Shown one piece after another: positions 22,601 through 34,976 of a DNA stretch of 64,000 bases. The DNA comes from Nipponacmea schrenckii (lineage: Eukaryota; Mollusca; Gastropoda; Lottiidae). Below the pieces are notes generated by a model. That model was not told the DNA's origin, searched no databases, and saw nothing but the letters and a program-made list of their open reading frames with translations. Both the position numbers and the translations under genes were made by a program. The stretch spans positions 17,608,001 to 17,672,000 of the forward strand of contig CM060200.1 in the NCBI GenBank assembly GCA_030562195.1, given 5' to 3'. Numbering within the stretch: the stretch's first letter is position 1; the number at the start of each line of letters is the position of its first letter.

Positions 22601-23548
22601 GAAAAAATATCCTAAAATCATGCAAAGCAACATATATACAACCAAGCAAAATAAATAAGAAGAATCTTATAAGAATATCTTAAAAAGTACCGAAAAAAAC
22701 ATATTAAAATACAATACGCTTATGTTTTTAAGTATCAACAATTTTTATCAAACATCTTAATTGTATTGAATTCTTATCATCATTCATTATTCGGGTCTAG
22801 GTAATGATAGTATTATCATGTCCTGTACAACCACATACGAAACATCTGATACCTTACTGATAATATCACGTAGAATGTTGATTGCTAAAACTGGGCCTTC
22901 TCCAAATACATGCCGAATATCTTCCACAAACAAAATTTCATGTTTGTATCTCTTTGTAGGTAAATGAAAAAGTCACTTGACCATAATGCAACTGGAGTCC
23001 TATTCTGTAACTTTTCTGATATAGAATTATGCAGAATTTAAAAAATGTATTAGTCGAGGGAAAGAATTTACATACCATTACAAAGAAATTATTAGAGATT
23101 AGTGTGCTTGAAAAGAAATTATGGGTAATGAGTCACTATTCGAAAGGAGGTACTGCACAGATTTAAAAGTTTCAAACTATCCATATTCGAACAAAGTTTC
23201 AGGACACCATTAACCTATTTTAGTTTATCAAAAAAAGAAAAGCTAACTTACACTTCAGCGAGTTTGATGTATAAAAAATGTACTTTTCATAACAATTTGT
23301 GTGATGATCTCCTTCAGGTTTAAAGCAATCATTGTCTCGCAGAATATATCTTGCTTTTTTCTCACTTTTACGTAGAACTCCTAAAAAATGCCAGACCATT
23401 ATCAAATTATCTTAATCCTTGACTGGGTGTAGAAACAATAGAACTTTGCTGCATACTTTTTCTAATAGTGCTTAAAATCCTACCAAAGTGGGTGTTATAA
23501 ATGTTAACACCCTGGAACAATCTCTTACCAAGCAAAAAGCCTTATAAA
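22601..23548. other. No gene recognised
   Basis: AT-rich sequence. I found no coding signal and no clear repeat structure. Confidence 0.4.
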
Positions 23549-23568
23549 GCATTTTTATACGCCCTCAC

Positions 23569-23693
<125 letters not shown>

Positions 23694-23697
23694 CACA

Positions 23698-24556
23698 TTT
23701 GCTTGTGCTCACTCTACAGACTACAGTTTTGATTGGATTTTAATAATTTTTGGTATGTGAGTTCATGGCATCACAAAGAGGAACTGTATTGATTTTGGTA
23801 ATGATCGGATAATTTTTAGCGGAGATGCAGTGTCCGACTTAGTGCGATTTCGGAAAAATGCGAGTAACTTTGCTTGTGCTCACTCTACAGACTACAGTTT
23901 TGATTGGATTTTAATAATTTTTGGTATGTGAGTTCATGGCATCACAAAGAGGAACTGTATTGATTTTGGTGATGATCGGATAATTTTTTAGCGGAGATAC
24001 AGTGTCCAACTTAGCGCGATTTCGGGAAATTGCGAGTAACTTTGCTTGTGCTCACTCAACATACTACAGTTTTGATTGGATTTTAATAATTTTTGGTATG
24101 TGAGTTCATGGCATCACAAAGAAGAACTGTATTGATTTTGGTGATGATCGGATAACTTTTAGCGGAGATACAGTGTCCAACTTAGCGCAATTTCGGGAAA
24201 ATGCGAGTAACTTTGCTTGTGCTCACTCTACAGACTACAGTTTTGATTGGATTTTAATAATTTTTGGTATGTGAGTTCATGGCATCACAAAGAGGAACTG
24301 TATTGATTTTGGTGATGATCGGATAATTTTTAGCGGAGATACAGTGTCCAACTTAGCGCGATGTCGGAAAAATGCGAGTAACTTTGCTTGTGCTCACTCT
24401 ACAGACTACAGTTTTGAATGGATTTTAATAATTTTTGGTATGTGAGTTCATGGCATCACAAAGAAAAATTGTATTGATTTTGGTGATGATCGCATAATTT
24501 TTAGCAGAAATACAGTGTCCGACTTAGCGGAATTTCGCAAAAATGAGAATAGCTGT
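23698..24556. repeat. 171-bp tandem core array, five near-identical units
   Basis: Units share 'gattggattttaataatttt', 'ggtatgtgagttcatggcat' and 'gcggagatacagtgtccaac'. The first five differ by only a few substitutions; the sixth is degraded. Confidence 0.9.
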
Positions 24557-24765
24557 CTTGTGCACACTCTACAAATTAGTTTTGATTGCATTTTAATAAG
24601 TACTCTACTAAAGTGACAATTTTGATTCATATTTAGTCTGATTTCATGGTACACCTATGAATTTTTGCCCATTATCTGATAAAACGGAACATGAATTTTG
24701 GCCCATTATCTGATAAGCCTGAGGAGGGCGTATCTGCACGCTTTGTGTGCCTATGTTGATAAATG

Positions 24766-25389
24766 TAACAGTCAACAGTGACAATAGTATATTACAAATG
24801 GCTGACTCATTTAACAAAAAACCTGCCTTGTGTTGGGACAGTCCCTGAATCTTTTGAATATTGTTTAGTCTAAAAAATACAAAGTACTTCGTATTAACAC
24901 AGATTTCAGTGCATATGTTTATAATTAATCAACGTACTGTTTTTCTACACAATTTGGTGAAGATATTCAAGTTTTAAACAACAAGAAACAACCGTAACAT
25001 TTCGAAATATTCGAGCAGACAATTGACCTGTTTATTTTTTCTTACCATGGAAAACTTATTTTGTTCGATCACTTCTGGGCTACCTCCATTTCAATTTATC
25101 CATTTCTGTGATATTTTACACACTTTTGTAGTTACGGTCCAAATTCTTTGTTTTGTTTCCTTGATCCACTTCATTTTACTGTCTCAGCATGTAAACGATC
25201 TAACGCTTGCTTTGTTGATATTTGTTGTACACCGCCATCGTTACCCTCAATTTTGTTAAATCTATGTGAAAATAAAGCCACAGAAAAATGTTCATAAGTT
25301 CTTGCTAGGGGTGCAATTAGAAGTCACATTTCAGACTCTCAGTCCACGTAGTATTATGATTCTGTTTTCAATTGCTAACAAATACCTAT
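24766..25389. other. No gene supported
   Basis: A hydrophobic 78-codon open frame on the plus strand (25023-25259) has no recognisable motif and no splice context that I trust. Confidence 0.3.
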
Positions 25390-25930
25390 TTTTTCAAAAT
25401 TTCAACATCACCTTGTTCAGAGGCTACTCCCACACGAATTGACGTATATTGTCGACAACATTTGTTGTAGGTATAGTTGAAGCTACAATTTTCAATGGAT
25501 TTTGATAAATTTGTTGTAAGCATTGGAATTGATAAGATGGCAGTCAAATTATAATTTGATATTTCGATAAACAGTTTTTGAGCTATTGCCCCTGGCTCCA
25601 TATTTGTTCTGGGTGCTATAGAAGCTAAATTTTCAATGGATTTTAATGAAGCTTGGTTTGAGCGTCGGAATTGATAAGGCGATTTTGTCAGTTTTTGTGT
25701 TATTGCCCTTGATTTTGTAAAATCCTGTCAAAATTTTAATGGCGGGGCAATAGAAGCTAAAATTTTGGATTTTCATGAGCAATGGAATTGACCAGACGTT
25801 TGAATTTGGCAATTTAGTCGAAGGGTTTATTTGTATATATAGATGCTTTTAACTAAAGAAAATAATGATTTAAAATTGCTGATGTGTTGGCATTATGTTA
25901 CCTTCCGTGGCAAGCTATCTTGTTTATGCG
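25390..25930. repeat. Degenerate pearl-like core repeats
   Basis: Diverged units contain 'gaagctaaattttcaatggattttgataaa..ttg' and 'ttattgccc'. They are followed by a pearl-type right end 'ttaccttccgtggcaagctatctt' at about 25900-25922. This is an old copy without a microsatellite. Confidence 0.5.
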
Positions 25931-26195
25931 CTTAGATTATAATGTGTTTGAATATTGTCGTCATCCCTCTCCGTCAGTGTTTTATTTTGGGGAAGGGAGA
26001 TATTGATTCTCCCAGATGTACAGGCCAGGTGTGGAACAAATATTTTATTGAGAAATTCGGATAAAGGGTCTGGATCTGTTTGGTGGTTTTCTTCTGTTCT
26101 TATCTGAAATTAGAAAAAAATAATAACTATTATATACAGATTGTTACTAGTTTGCTATGACAAGATTGTCATTTCAGTTCTGATTTATAGACATT

Positions 26196-27836
26196 AATGT
26201 GGGCGTATACAGTCGTCGCCCCTGTCTGTCCTTCGGTCTGTCTTTCTTGTTGGATTTTGACGAAACTTGTTGTGAGTCTTTATAATCACCAAAGGATGAA
26301 GCCTATTAAAAATCAAAACAATCGAAAAATATTTTCTATGAGTTACTGCCCTTGTCCTTGAAATGTTTGTGGAGACGATAGAGAGCGGGATTCTTAATGG
26401 ATTTTGACGAAACTGGATGTGAGTGTTTTTTATAACCAAAGGATAAACCCTATTGAAAATCAGATTAATCAAAAAATATTCAAATGAGTTATATCCTTTG
26501 TTCTTGAACTCTTTGTGGACACGATAGAGAGTTGATTTCTGGATAGATTTTAATGAAAATTCCTGTGAGTGTTTGTAATCACTCAAGGATGAATTCTATT
26601 AAAAATCAGACCAATCAAAAGATATTTTCTATGAGTTATTGCCCTTGTTCTTGAACTCTTTGTAGACACGATAGCTGGTTTCTTGATGGATTTTGACGAA
26701 ACTTGGTGTGAGTCTTTGTAATCACCCATTGATGAAGCCTATTAAAAATCAGACCAATCGAAAAATATTTTCTATGAGTTATTGCCCTTGTTCTTGAACT
26801 CTTTGTAGACACGATCGAGAGCTGGTTTCTTGATGGATTGTGACGAAACTTGGTGTGAGTCTTTGTAATCACCCATTGATGAAGCCTATTAAAAATCAGA
26901 CCAATCGAAAAATATTTTCTATGAATTTTTGCCCTTGTTCATGAATCCTTTGTGGACACGACAGAGAGCTGGTTTCTTGATGGATTTTGACGAAACTTGG
27001 TGTGATTCTTTGTAATCACCCATTAATGAAGCCTATTAAAAATCAGACCCATCGAAAAATATTTTCTATGATTTATTGCCCTTGTTCTTGAATTCTTTGT
27101 GGAAACGATAGAGGCAGGTTTCTTGATGGATTTTGACGAAACTTGGTCTGAGTCGTCGTAATCACCCAAGGAAGCCTATTAAATATCAGACCAATCGAAA
27201 AATATTTTCTATGAGTTATTGCCCTTTTCCTTGAATTGTTTGTGGACACTATAAAGAGCTGGATTCTTGATGGATTTTGACGAAACTTGGAGTGAGTGTT
27301 TGTTATAACCCAAGATGAACCCTATTGAAAATTAGATTAATCGAAAAATATTTAATATGAGTTATTGCCCTTGTTCTTAAAAATGCATCTGCCTTTGTTC
27401 TTGAATTCTTTGTGGACACGATAGAGAGCTAGTTTCTGGATGGATTTTAATGAAATTTGGTGTGAGTGTTTGTAATCACTCAAGGATGAATCCTATTAAA
27501 AATCAGACCAATCAAAAAATATTTTTATGAGTTATTGCCCTTGTTCTTGAATTCTTTGTGGACACGATAGAGAGCTGGTTTCTTAATGGATTTTGACGAA
27601 ACTTGGTGTGAGTATTTCTAATCACCCAATGATAAAGCCTGTTAAAAATCAGACCAATCGAAATATATTTCAATGAGTTTTTGCCCTTGATCTTTAATTC
27701 TTAGTGATAGAGAGCTGATTTTCGTGATGGATTTTGATTAATTTATTGTGAGAGTATTTAAAATTCAAGAAAAATCTTTCATTTACCTATAATTCTTGTG
27801 AACCCCCCGGACAAATTGGCTGCCATTATAAATGTG
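26196..27836. mobile_element. Pearl-like element with about ten cores of about 150-165 bp
   Basis: It starts 'aatgtgggcgtatacagtcgtcgcccctgtctgtcc', and its microsatellite is reduced to a few ctgt units. Cores repeat 'gatggattttgacgaaacttggtgtgagt', 'tttgtaatcaccca', 'gaagcctattaaaaatcaga' and 'gttattgcccttgttcttga'. It ends near 'aatgtgggcg' at 27831-27840, where the foldback begins. Open frames inside are by-products. Confidence 0.65.
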
Positions 27837-27838
27837 GG

Positions 27839-28230
27839 CGTTTTACGACGGCCATCGCTATTTTTGGAATATGCCACTATCATTTTCTGCTTGGGGAATT
27901 TCTATTGAAGACTCTTATAATGGGCATGAGCTTTCTTGATTGCTATATTACTGGTTGTATTGAAGTCCTATATATCTATGCTGAAGGCAAAGTCCCAGTT
28001 TGTTTCGGTTTGTCAATCCTTTTTTTTTTCACACAAAAAGACAAGCCTGTTTCTAATCATTTCAATCCCATTAGATTGAGACATTGAATACAGCAATATA
28101 TAGGACTTCAAAACAACCAGTAATAAAGCAATCAACATAGGTCATGCCCATTATAAGAGTCTTCAATAGAAATTCCCCAAGCAGAAAATGATAGGCATTT
28201 TCCAAAAATAGCGATGGCCATCGTAAAACG
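27839..28230. repeat. Large foldback: 135-bp inverted arms, 122-bp spacer
   Basis: The left arm 27839-27974 ('cgttttacgacggccatcgc' onward) is the reverse complement of 28097-28230, with roughly one mismatch per 15 bases. The phrase 'cggtttgtcaat(c/t)ctttttttttt' occurs both in the spacer and just after the right arm. This suggests the right arm arose by inverted duplication that included flanking DNA. It lies between a pearl-like element and family X. Confidence 0.85.
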
Positions 28231-28261
28231 GTTTTCGGTTTGTCAATTCTTTTTTTTTTTT

Positions 28262-30497
28262 GCAGTGCGTTCTATCGAACGCACTGCTTTGTTTTCGAAA
28301 TGTTTTTTTTTTTTTTTTTTTTTTGCAGTGCGTTCGATTGAACTGCTTTGTTTTAGAAATGAATTTTTTTTTTCGAATTCTTCCCAGAGCGCCCAGCCAA
28401 AACTACATATGCTATGAATTCACTCTTTCAATTTTCTTGTAGAACTCTTGAAAGTAATGTTAATTAATGTAATTTGATGCATTTTTTCCAACAGGAAATG
28501 ACGTAGCACATCCCAAAGTTTTTCTTTGTTTTTCAATTTGCGGCTTTATTTTCTATCCGATTTTGATCGTTCTTTTTTAGATAACTACATTGAACTTAGT
28601 TTTAAAAGGTAGCAATTTAAGAATAATACATTTCCAAACTTTGTCGCTGACTTTTTGAATTTTTAATTTTTAGCATTTTTTAACTTCTACAGTTTTTTTT
28701 CGATCGACTTGAAAACTTACAGATATATAGACATTTTGATTGCGAACCATAATTAATTTTCAAAATTTCGATTCCGGAATATTGAAGTTATTTAGAAAAT
28801 TTCTTTTGCGATTAGCTACAATTGTCTATTAAATGATGCTAAATTAAAAAAATCCGAACCGGAAGTAACGGATCAGCCGCCATCTTGATATGAGTAAGTT
28901 TTGTAAAACTCAAAATGGGGCTTCAGAGTTCAATCTAATTTTAGATTTTCTAAAAACATCCATCGATTGCGCAAAAAAGTATGGAAATGGATTTTTGAAT
29001 TTCGCTTTTGCTTTTCTTTTATTTCCGGTTGAAATTTTTCAGTAATTGTCAAAAAATTTAAAAGGTCATTTTTTGCGACCTTGACCTTTGGTGACCTTTT
29101 GACCTGAACAAAAGTTATTGCCCTTGATTAAATCTACCCAATGGTATCTTCACTTTTGTTGTCCGATGTTTACTTCCGGTTTTGCAGCCAATTGAAAATC
29201 ACGAATTTTAACTTTAAAGAGCTCTTTCACGTGACCTATCTTACATAGGACAGAATTTCTTACATATTCCTTTTACGCTTAATCTCATCTTTTTATAAAT
29301 ATATCACACTTGGTATTTTGATCAAAATTGCGCGTTTAAAAATTTGAAAATTTTGTAATTTCTTCTATACTAACTGTGCGTATTTTTCTTTAAATCGAAA
29401 TAGGGTCTCAGGAGCAATTCGATTTGTGTTATTTTGATCTATATAGAATCTTTAACCGATTGCCGAAATATATATGGAAACCGATTTTTGAATTTTGATT
29501 TTCATTTTGATTTTTTTATGATTAGAATTTTTAAAAATTTTGAAGGGTCTTATATTGTGACGTATTTGGCGATCTTTTGATCTGTACAATTGTGATAGGT
29601 CTCGAAAATATCTATCCAATGATATATTAAGTTTTATTGTAAGATGTATACTTCCGCTTTTATCGTCATTCGAAAATTGAGAATTTTTCCTAAAAAACAA
29701 TCGGTTTAATGTGTGTTGCATTTGGGCGATCTACAAGATAAGAGTTTCAGCGATTCAAATTTATTTTTTAGTTAAATCCTTCGACATCCAGTTAAAATGA
29801 TTCAAAGTTATCATATATGTTAAATAAACGGAATTTTGGTTTATTTCCTGTTGTGAGTGATGTAAATATGGAATATTTGGACCGAAATTACAACCTTTAA
29901 AATTTAAAATTTTATCTCTTATGCAACAATAATATACAGTTGAGTGGAATAGTGGTCTAAGGGACGGAACTCTATTCAATATAAATTTTAAAGTGTTAAG
30001 CCGCGCTATTTATGTTGTGTCTCAATGTTATACCTTGGCAACTTACGACAACTTAAACGATTAGTTACCTTTGATTTGTACAAAGTATATAGCTATCGAC
30101 AATGTCTATCCAATGCTATATATATATTTTTTGTACAATGTGTACTTTTGGTTTCATCGCCATCTGAAAATTGCGAATTTAATATATAAACCAATCTATT
30201 GGATATGATTATCTGCGTTTGGGCGATTTACAAAACATGAGTTTCGGCGATCTGGATATCTTTTAAGATTAAACGACCCTCTATCCATTTTTTATTATGA
30301 TTTTAACTTATTATCTATCTTTATTGATAATGAGTGCTAAGGATGGGGGAAAAGGGGGGATATGGGAGCCTTTGTTATGAAATCCAAATTCATTTATAAT
30401 GCACATTTTTTTTAATAATCCCTTTCTGTCTTATGCTTTACGAACGAGTCCCTGGATGCAACGCACTGCTTCAGTGCCGTTAGTCGAACGGCTCTAG
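28262..30497 (+). mobile_element. Helitron/Helentron-like family X, near full-length copy
   Basis: The head GCAGTGCGTTC-tat-CGAACGCACTGC is followed by TTTGTTTTCGAAATG and a T run. A second, imperfect head follows at 28326. The body contains the family blocks 'cggaagtaacggatcagccgccat', 'gtgaccttgacctttggtgacc' and 'tcacgtgacct'. The 3' end is 'gccgttagtcgaacggctctag' at 30476-30497: a perfect GCCGTT/AACGGC hairpin next to CTAG, followed by a T run. The palindromic head, 3' hairpin plus CTAG, and T-rich target are Helitron/Helentron-like. No protein is encoded. Confidence 0.55.
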
Positions 30498-32200
30498 TTT
30501 TTTTTTTCGAAATTTACACACCTCGCTGTGCTTCCTAAGCACTGCTTAGACTACAGTAGTTGCAACAACCATTCAACTTTCTTGAGACCTTGTGTATTAG
30601 GGACGTTTTGCGTAAATATAAAATGGAACATTTTTTGCAAAACCGAAAGTGCTGCATTGCAACATGCCTAAAAGTAGGTCATTGGCAATTTTTTATCGTT
30701 TTTTTTTCGGATTTGCATTTTTTGAAACTGGACATAACTTAGATTAAGATAGCAGTTACAAAAATTCGATATTCGAAAATTCGTAGAAGACTTTTATCAA
30801 CCAAATTTTGACATTTTTTTCAACTTTGCTATTTTTTGTGCGATTAGTCTGAAATTTTTGGTGCAAAAACAGATTTAAAAAAGTAAACAAAATTGAATAG
30901 TTACATTGTTTGCATCACTTCCGGTTTGCACAGGAAATCAAGTAAAACTTCCGGTTGATTCACTTCCGGTATAATTGATAAATGCCAATGGAATGCCAAT
31001 CAGTAGCCATTATATATTTACAGCCGATTTTTATAAAATATCCAAACCAGAAGTAATACTTTTGCCGCCATTTTGATTTTCATGAAATGCGTCAAAAGTT
31101 ATACTAACGTAACGGCTTATCCGATTGAACTGGTTTTGGTGTGAAATGAAGGACGATAAAATTTGGAACTCAATGTTGGAAGCCGATTTTTGAATTTCGA
31201 TTTTGCTTTTTTGCAACATCCGGTTGAATTTGTTCAAAGTTTGAAGGCTTATATCTCGTGACCTTGACCTTTGATAACATTGACCATTAGTAAGTCAATG
31301 GTCATTGACCTTGACTATCAGTTGATAATTTCACATTTGACGTCAACTTCCGGTTTAATAGCTGCCAAAAACAGCAAAATTCACAACTTTGGACTGCTCG
31401 AATGTGGCCTAATTAATTAAGAGGGTTATTTTTTTAGATTCTTAAGGTGCTTTTAATGCCTTTTCCAACGGTGTATAACAAAAGTTTTTTTAAATATAAA
31501 TTTAATTTTTGCACTTTTAAAATTAAAGTACATTTTGCAGTAGTTTCGCTTTTTGAAACGTTTGTGTGCATATCTTTTGATCTATTAGATGTAAAAGCTT
31601 CAAATATGTACTGTGAATATACATTTTGAATTTGATTAGATTATGCCAAAAAAAATGAGATGGGGTGGCACATCCGGGTAAACTTCCGATTTACCCCTTA
31701 TATGAGTTAGCGCATTACGTCAATTTCCAATACGTCCATACAAAAAATTTTAATTTTTTTTCCCTTCTCTTTTTAACTTTTAAAATGTTTATTAAAAAAT
31801 CCACAAATTTATAGACATTAAAAACATGTAAAGATTTGAATTTAAATTTCCACTTCCGAAATTTTAAAGATATTGAATTGAATTGAGGAATTATTTTTTG
31901 CAATAGAGATGCAAAGTTTCATTTTGAAAATATCACATGATATTACAATTTACTTATATATCTGCTTAGTTAGGTACTTACAATGTAAAATAAACCATTT
32001 AATATGAGTTGTTGCCCTTGTTTTTGGTAATATTCATTATCACCCCAAAGCATAACAAATGTTTTTGTTTGAAATCAAAGCTGCCAGTGAGTGTAAATTA
32101 CCTTGATTGGTAAGCTTTTCAATAAGACAGTGATTGCAATGATAGTGCCAAGTTTGAAATTATTCCTTGCATTTCCTATTTTTGACATATTGTAATTTGT
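30498..32200. repeat. Diverged family X-like sequence and a pearl-like right end; no gene
   Basis: A T run and 'cgaaatttacacacc' after the CTAG at 30497 start a diverged tandem copy. It carries 'cacttccggtt', 'gccgccattttgat' and 'gtgaccttgacctttgataac' blocks up to about 31400. Around 32086-32130 'gctgccagtgagtgtaaatt' plus 'accttgattggtaagctt' matches the right end of pearl-like elements. No coding region is supportable. Confidence 0.45.
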
Positions 32201-32463
32201 ACAATTTTTTTATTCAATAATACACTTCTTTGGATAACAATCACTTTTAATATTACAAATTTACGACGTTTCGAACAGATTTCACTGATCGTTGTCAAGT
32301 ACAATGAATAAGTTAATTAGGTTGTACATTATTATATTAACAAGTAACAATGGGAAACCCTTCAAAGAGATTATAGAATTAGTCAAGGATCAAAGACAAT
32401 AAGCAAAAGGTATAAAAAAAACATCAGTTGAGTTATATAGACATTGCTTGGAATTAATTACTA

Positions 32464-32985
32464 TTAATCAAAAAGTTTGTCATAAATTTTGGGAATCCAT
32501 AATCCATTGTCTTGATTTATTTTAGGTTTATGAATTTTGATATGAATTGCCTCTAAGTATTGTCTAGTTTTCTCTTGATGTTGGTTAATTTCTAGTACTT
32601 TCACTTGGTTCCAATTAATGGTATGATTTTGGTTGACCTTTAGGTGAGCTTCAACAGCTGATTTGTTGGTTTGTGCTTGAGATTTGTGTTCTTTTAATCG
32701 AATATTCAATGGTCTTTTAGATTCGCCAATGTAAGAGTCACCATAAGAGCATTCAATGTGATAAACACTTCCTTTGGGGGGTAATGGTGTTGTTGGTTTC
32801 ATTCTACCATTAGCTAATAGGATGTCTTTGATGCTCGGTGAATTGGTGAATATGGTATCAATATTGGCTTGCTTTTTGAATATTCTTTGAATCTGGAGAG
32901 ATGGTGTGCCATGGAATGGAAGATAAATCCTTATCGGTTTTTCAGATGGTATGTTTCCCTGTTTTGGTTTTTGGTGGTTCTTAAT
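32464..32985 (-). pseudogene. Penelope-like element: C-terminal GIY-YIG endonuclease fragment
   Basis: Minus-strand translation runs without a stop from about 32985 to TAA-type termination at 32464-32466. An RT C-terminal/linker part (LPFHGTPSLQRIFKKQANI, NSPSIKDILLANGRMKP) leads into a GIY-YIG nuclease: SVYHIECSYGDSYIGESKR, then RLKEH, a SAVEAHL..NHTINW core, EAIHIKIHKP and a terminal INQDNGLWIPKIYDKL. This order is that of Penelope-like retroelements, where RT is followed by GIY-YIG. The upstream end is cut exactly where the 'ttacgtatttcgac' hairpin unit starts (about 32985), so the RT core is missing. The preserved frame indicates a fairly recent insertion or truncation. Confidence 0.8.
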
Positions 32986-33038
32986 TACGTATTTCGACTT
33001 TGGCGAAAACGTATTGTAATCGTTCGGATTATTTTATT
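32984..33038. repeat. Single copy of the 'tacgtatttcg' hairpin unit
   Basis: One unit of the repeat that is tandemly amplified at 34606-34976. It directly abuts the head of family X copy 33039 just as the array abuts the head at 34977. Confidence 0.9.
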
Positions 33039-34605
33039 GCAGTGCGTTCATCGAACGCACTGCTTTGTTTTCGAAATGTCTTTTTTTTTTCGAATTTTAC
33101 CCTCGATTGTTTTCGTAGAAGGCAACTTGCCACAAACTACCTGTTGCTTTTGCCTATTCAAACTGCGTGACTTGTATTTTATAAATGTAAAATGACGTCA
33201 TTAAGAGCAACCGGATACGAGCTGTGGGCAATGGCGGCTTTTTGATTATTGCTGTTTATTACCTCTATTTATCATCTGATTTTGACAGAACTTCTTTTGC
33301 TAGCTTCTTTTAACTGCTAGCTACATAACTGCAGTTTCAAACTGCTTATTTCATTACTTTTGTAGCTGACTTTTTTTATTTCAATTTTTGCGTTTTTTTC
33401 AACTTCTACAATTTTATTCCGATGCATCCGAAAACTTACAGGTATATAGACACTATAAATGCAATTAAAATCTATTTTTTAAATTTTCGAAATCACTTCC
33501 GGTTTTGAAGTTATTCGCTTTAAAAATTTAAAAATCAATTTCCGGAATTTTCAAGATATTTCAAAAATTCTTTTTGCAATATGCTAGAAATAGTCATACA
33601 AAAAAACGAAGATGAAAAAATCCGGACCGGAAGCAAATGATAAGCCGCCATATTGAAATGTCAAACTTTTGTAAATTTTAGAATTCAAATTCAGGGGATA
33701 AAGCAATTTTCGTTATTTTTACGTATCTAATGACTAAAGTCGATTGCGCAACTTTATTTAGTCAAAAACTTTAAAGGCCCATATTTTGTGACCTTGACCT
33801 TTGGTGACCGTGTGACCTGAACATGATTTATTCTCCTTGATGATATCTATCTACTGATATGTTCATTTGTGTTGTCCGATGATAACTTCCGGTTTTATAG
33901 CCGATTGAAATTTGCAATTTTTATTTTTAACGAGCTCTGTCACGTGATCTAATTTATAAATAACAAATAATTATATTGAATCTTATAAGGGTTTATCTGC
34001 TCTTTGTAATGATATATAAAACAACATTTTTCCACCAAAAATGCGCCTTTTAATATTTGGAAATTTTATATTTTCTTCTCTACTAACTGTGCGTAATTTT
34101 CTTTAAATCGAAATTGGGCATCTGTAGATGTTACGATTCGTGTAATTTTGATGTGTGTAGGATGTTATATCGATTCGTGAATTATATTTGGAAACCGATT
34201 TTTGAATTTTGATCTTGATTTTGATATTTTAACCGAAAGTAATATATAAAAACTTCGAATGGTCGTATAATTTAACCTTGAATTTTGGTGACCTTGTGAG
34301 CAACACAAATGTGATAGCCCCCGATAAGATCTATCCATTGATATATTTTGTTGTACGATGTATACTTTTCGTTTTACCACCATTTGAAAATTTCGAATTT
34401 CATCGTGAAAAGCTGTTTCTTGAATTTTGCGTTTGGGCGATCTACATGACACGAGTTTCAGCGAACCGATTATGCTTTGAAATAAAACGACTTATAAGCT
34501 GTAAAATAACGTTAGTGTTCTACCGATACTTTGTGGGGCAGTTTTAAAGCGTATATCAAAACTGCTACGTACTGCGTCAGAACCTCGCGAAGCCTGGGGA
34601 TCTAG
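33039..34605 (+). mobile_element. Helitron/Helentron-like family X copy
   Basis: The head GCAGTGCGTTC-at-CGAACGCACTGC is followed by TTTGTTTTCGAAATG. Body blocks are shared with 28262 ('ggaccggaagcaaatgataagccgccat', 'gtgaccttgacctttggtgacc', 'gtcacgtgatct'). It ends in GGGGATCTAG at 34605. The 3' end differs from the other copies (no clear perfect hairpin) and is followed directly by the hairpin-unit array. Confidence 0.5.
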
Positions 34606-34976
34606 TTACGTATTTCGACTTTGGCGAAAACGTATTGTAATCGTTCGGATTATTACGTATTTCGACTTTGGCGAAAACGTATTGTAATCGTTCGGATTAT
34701 TTTATTACGTATTTCGACTTTGGCGAAAACGTATTGTAATCGTTCGGATTATTACGTATTTCGACTTTGGCGAAAACGTATTGTAATCGTTCGGATTATT
34801 TTATTACGTATTTCGACTTTGGCGAAAACGTATTGTAATCGTTCGGATTATTACGTATTTCGACTTTGGCGAAAACGTATTGTAATCGTTCGGATTATTT
34901 TATTTTATTTTTTACGTATTTCGACTTTGGCGAAAACGTATTGTAATCGTTCGGATTATTTTATTTGCAGTGCGTT
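34606..34976. repeat. Seven tandem hairpin units with alternating 47/52-bp spacing
   Basis: 'tacgtatttcgactttggcg' recurs at 34607, 34654, 34706, 34753, 34805, 34852 and 34913 (spacings 47, 52, 47, 52, 47, 61). Each unit is an imperfect hairpin: TACGTATTTCG pairs with CGAAAACGTA across a 7-nt loop. The alternating spacing shows amplification as a 99-bp dimer. The array lies between a CTAG 3' end and a family X head. Confidence 0.95.

Noticed and set aside
28214..28442. Phe-rich frames near 28.3 kb
   Set aside because: Produced by the T runs in the duplicated element heads.
32255..32310. Hammerhead ribozyme near the Penelope-like fragment (minus strand 'cgaaacgtcgta')
   Set aside because: A GAAA-type block and a small hairpin are present, but I could not place a convincing CUGANGA core; covariance-model search would decide.
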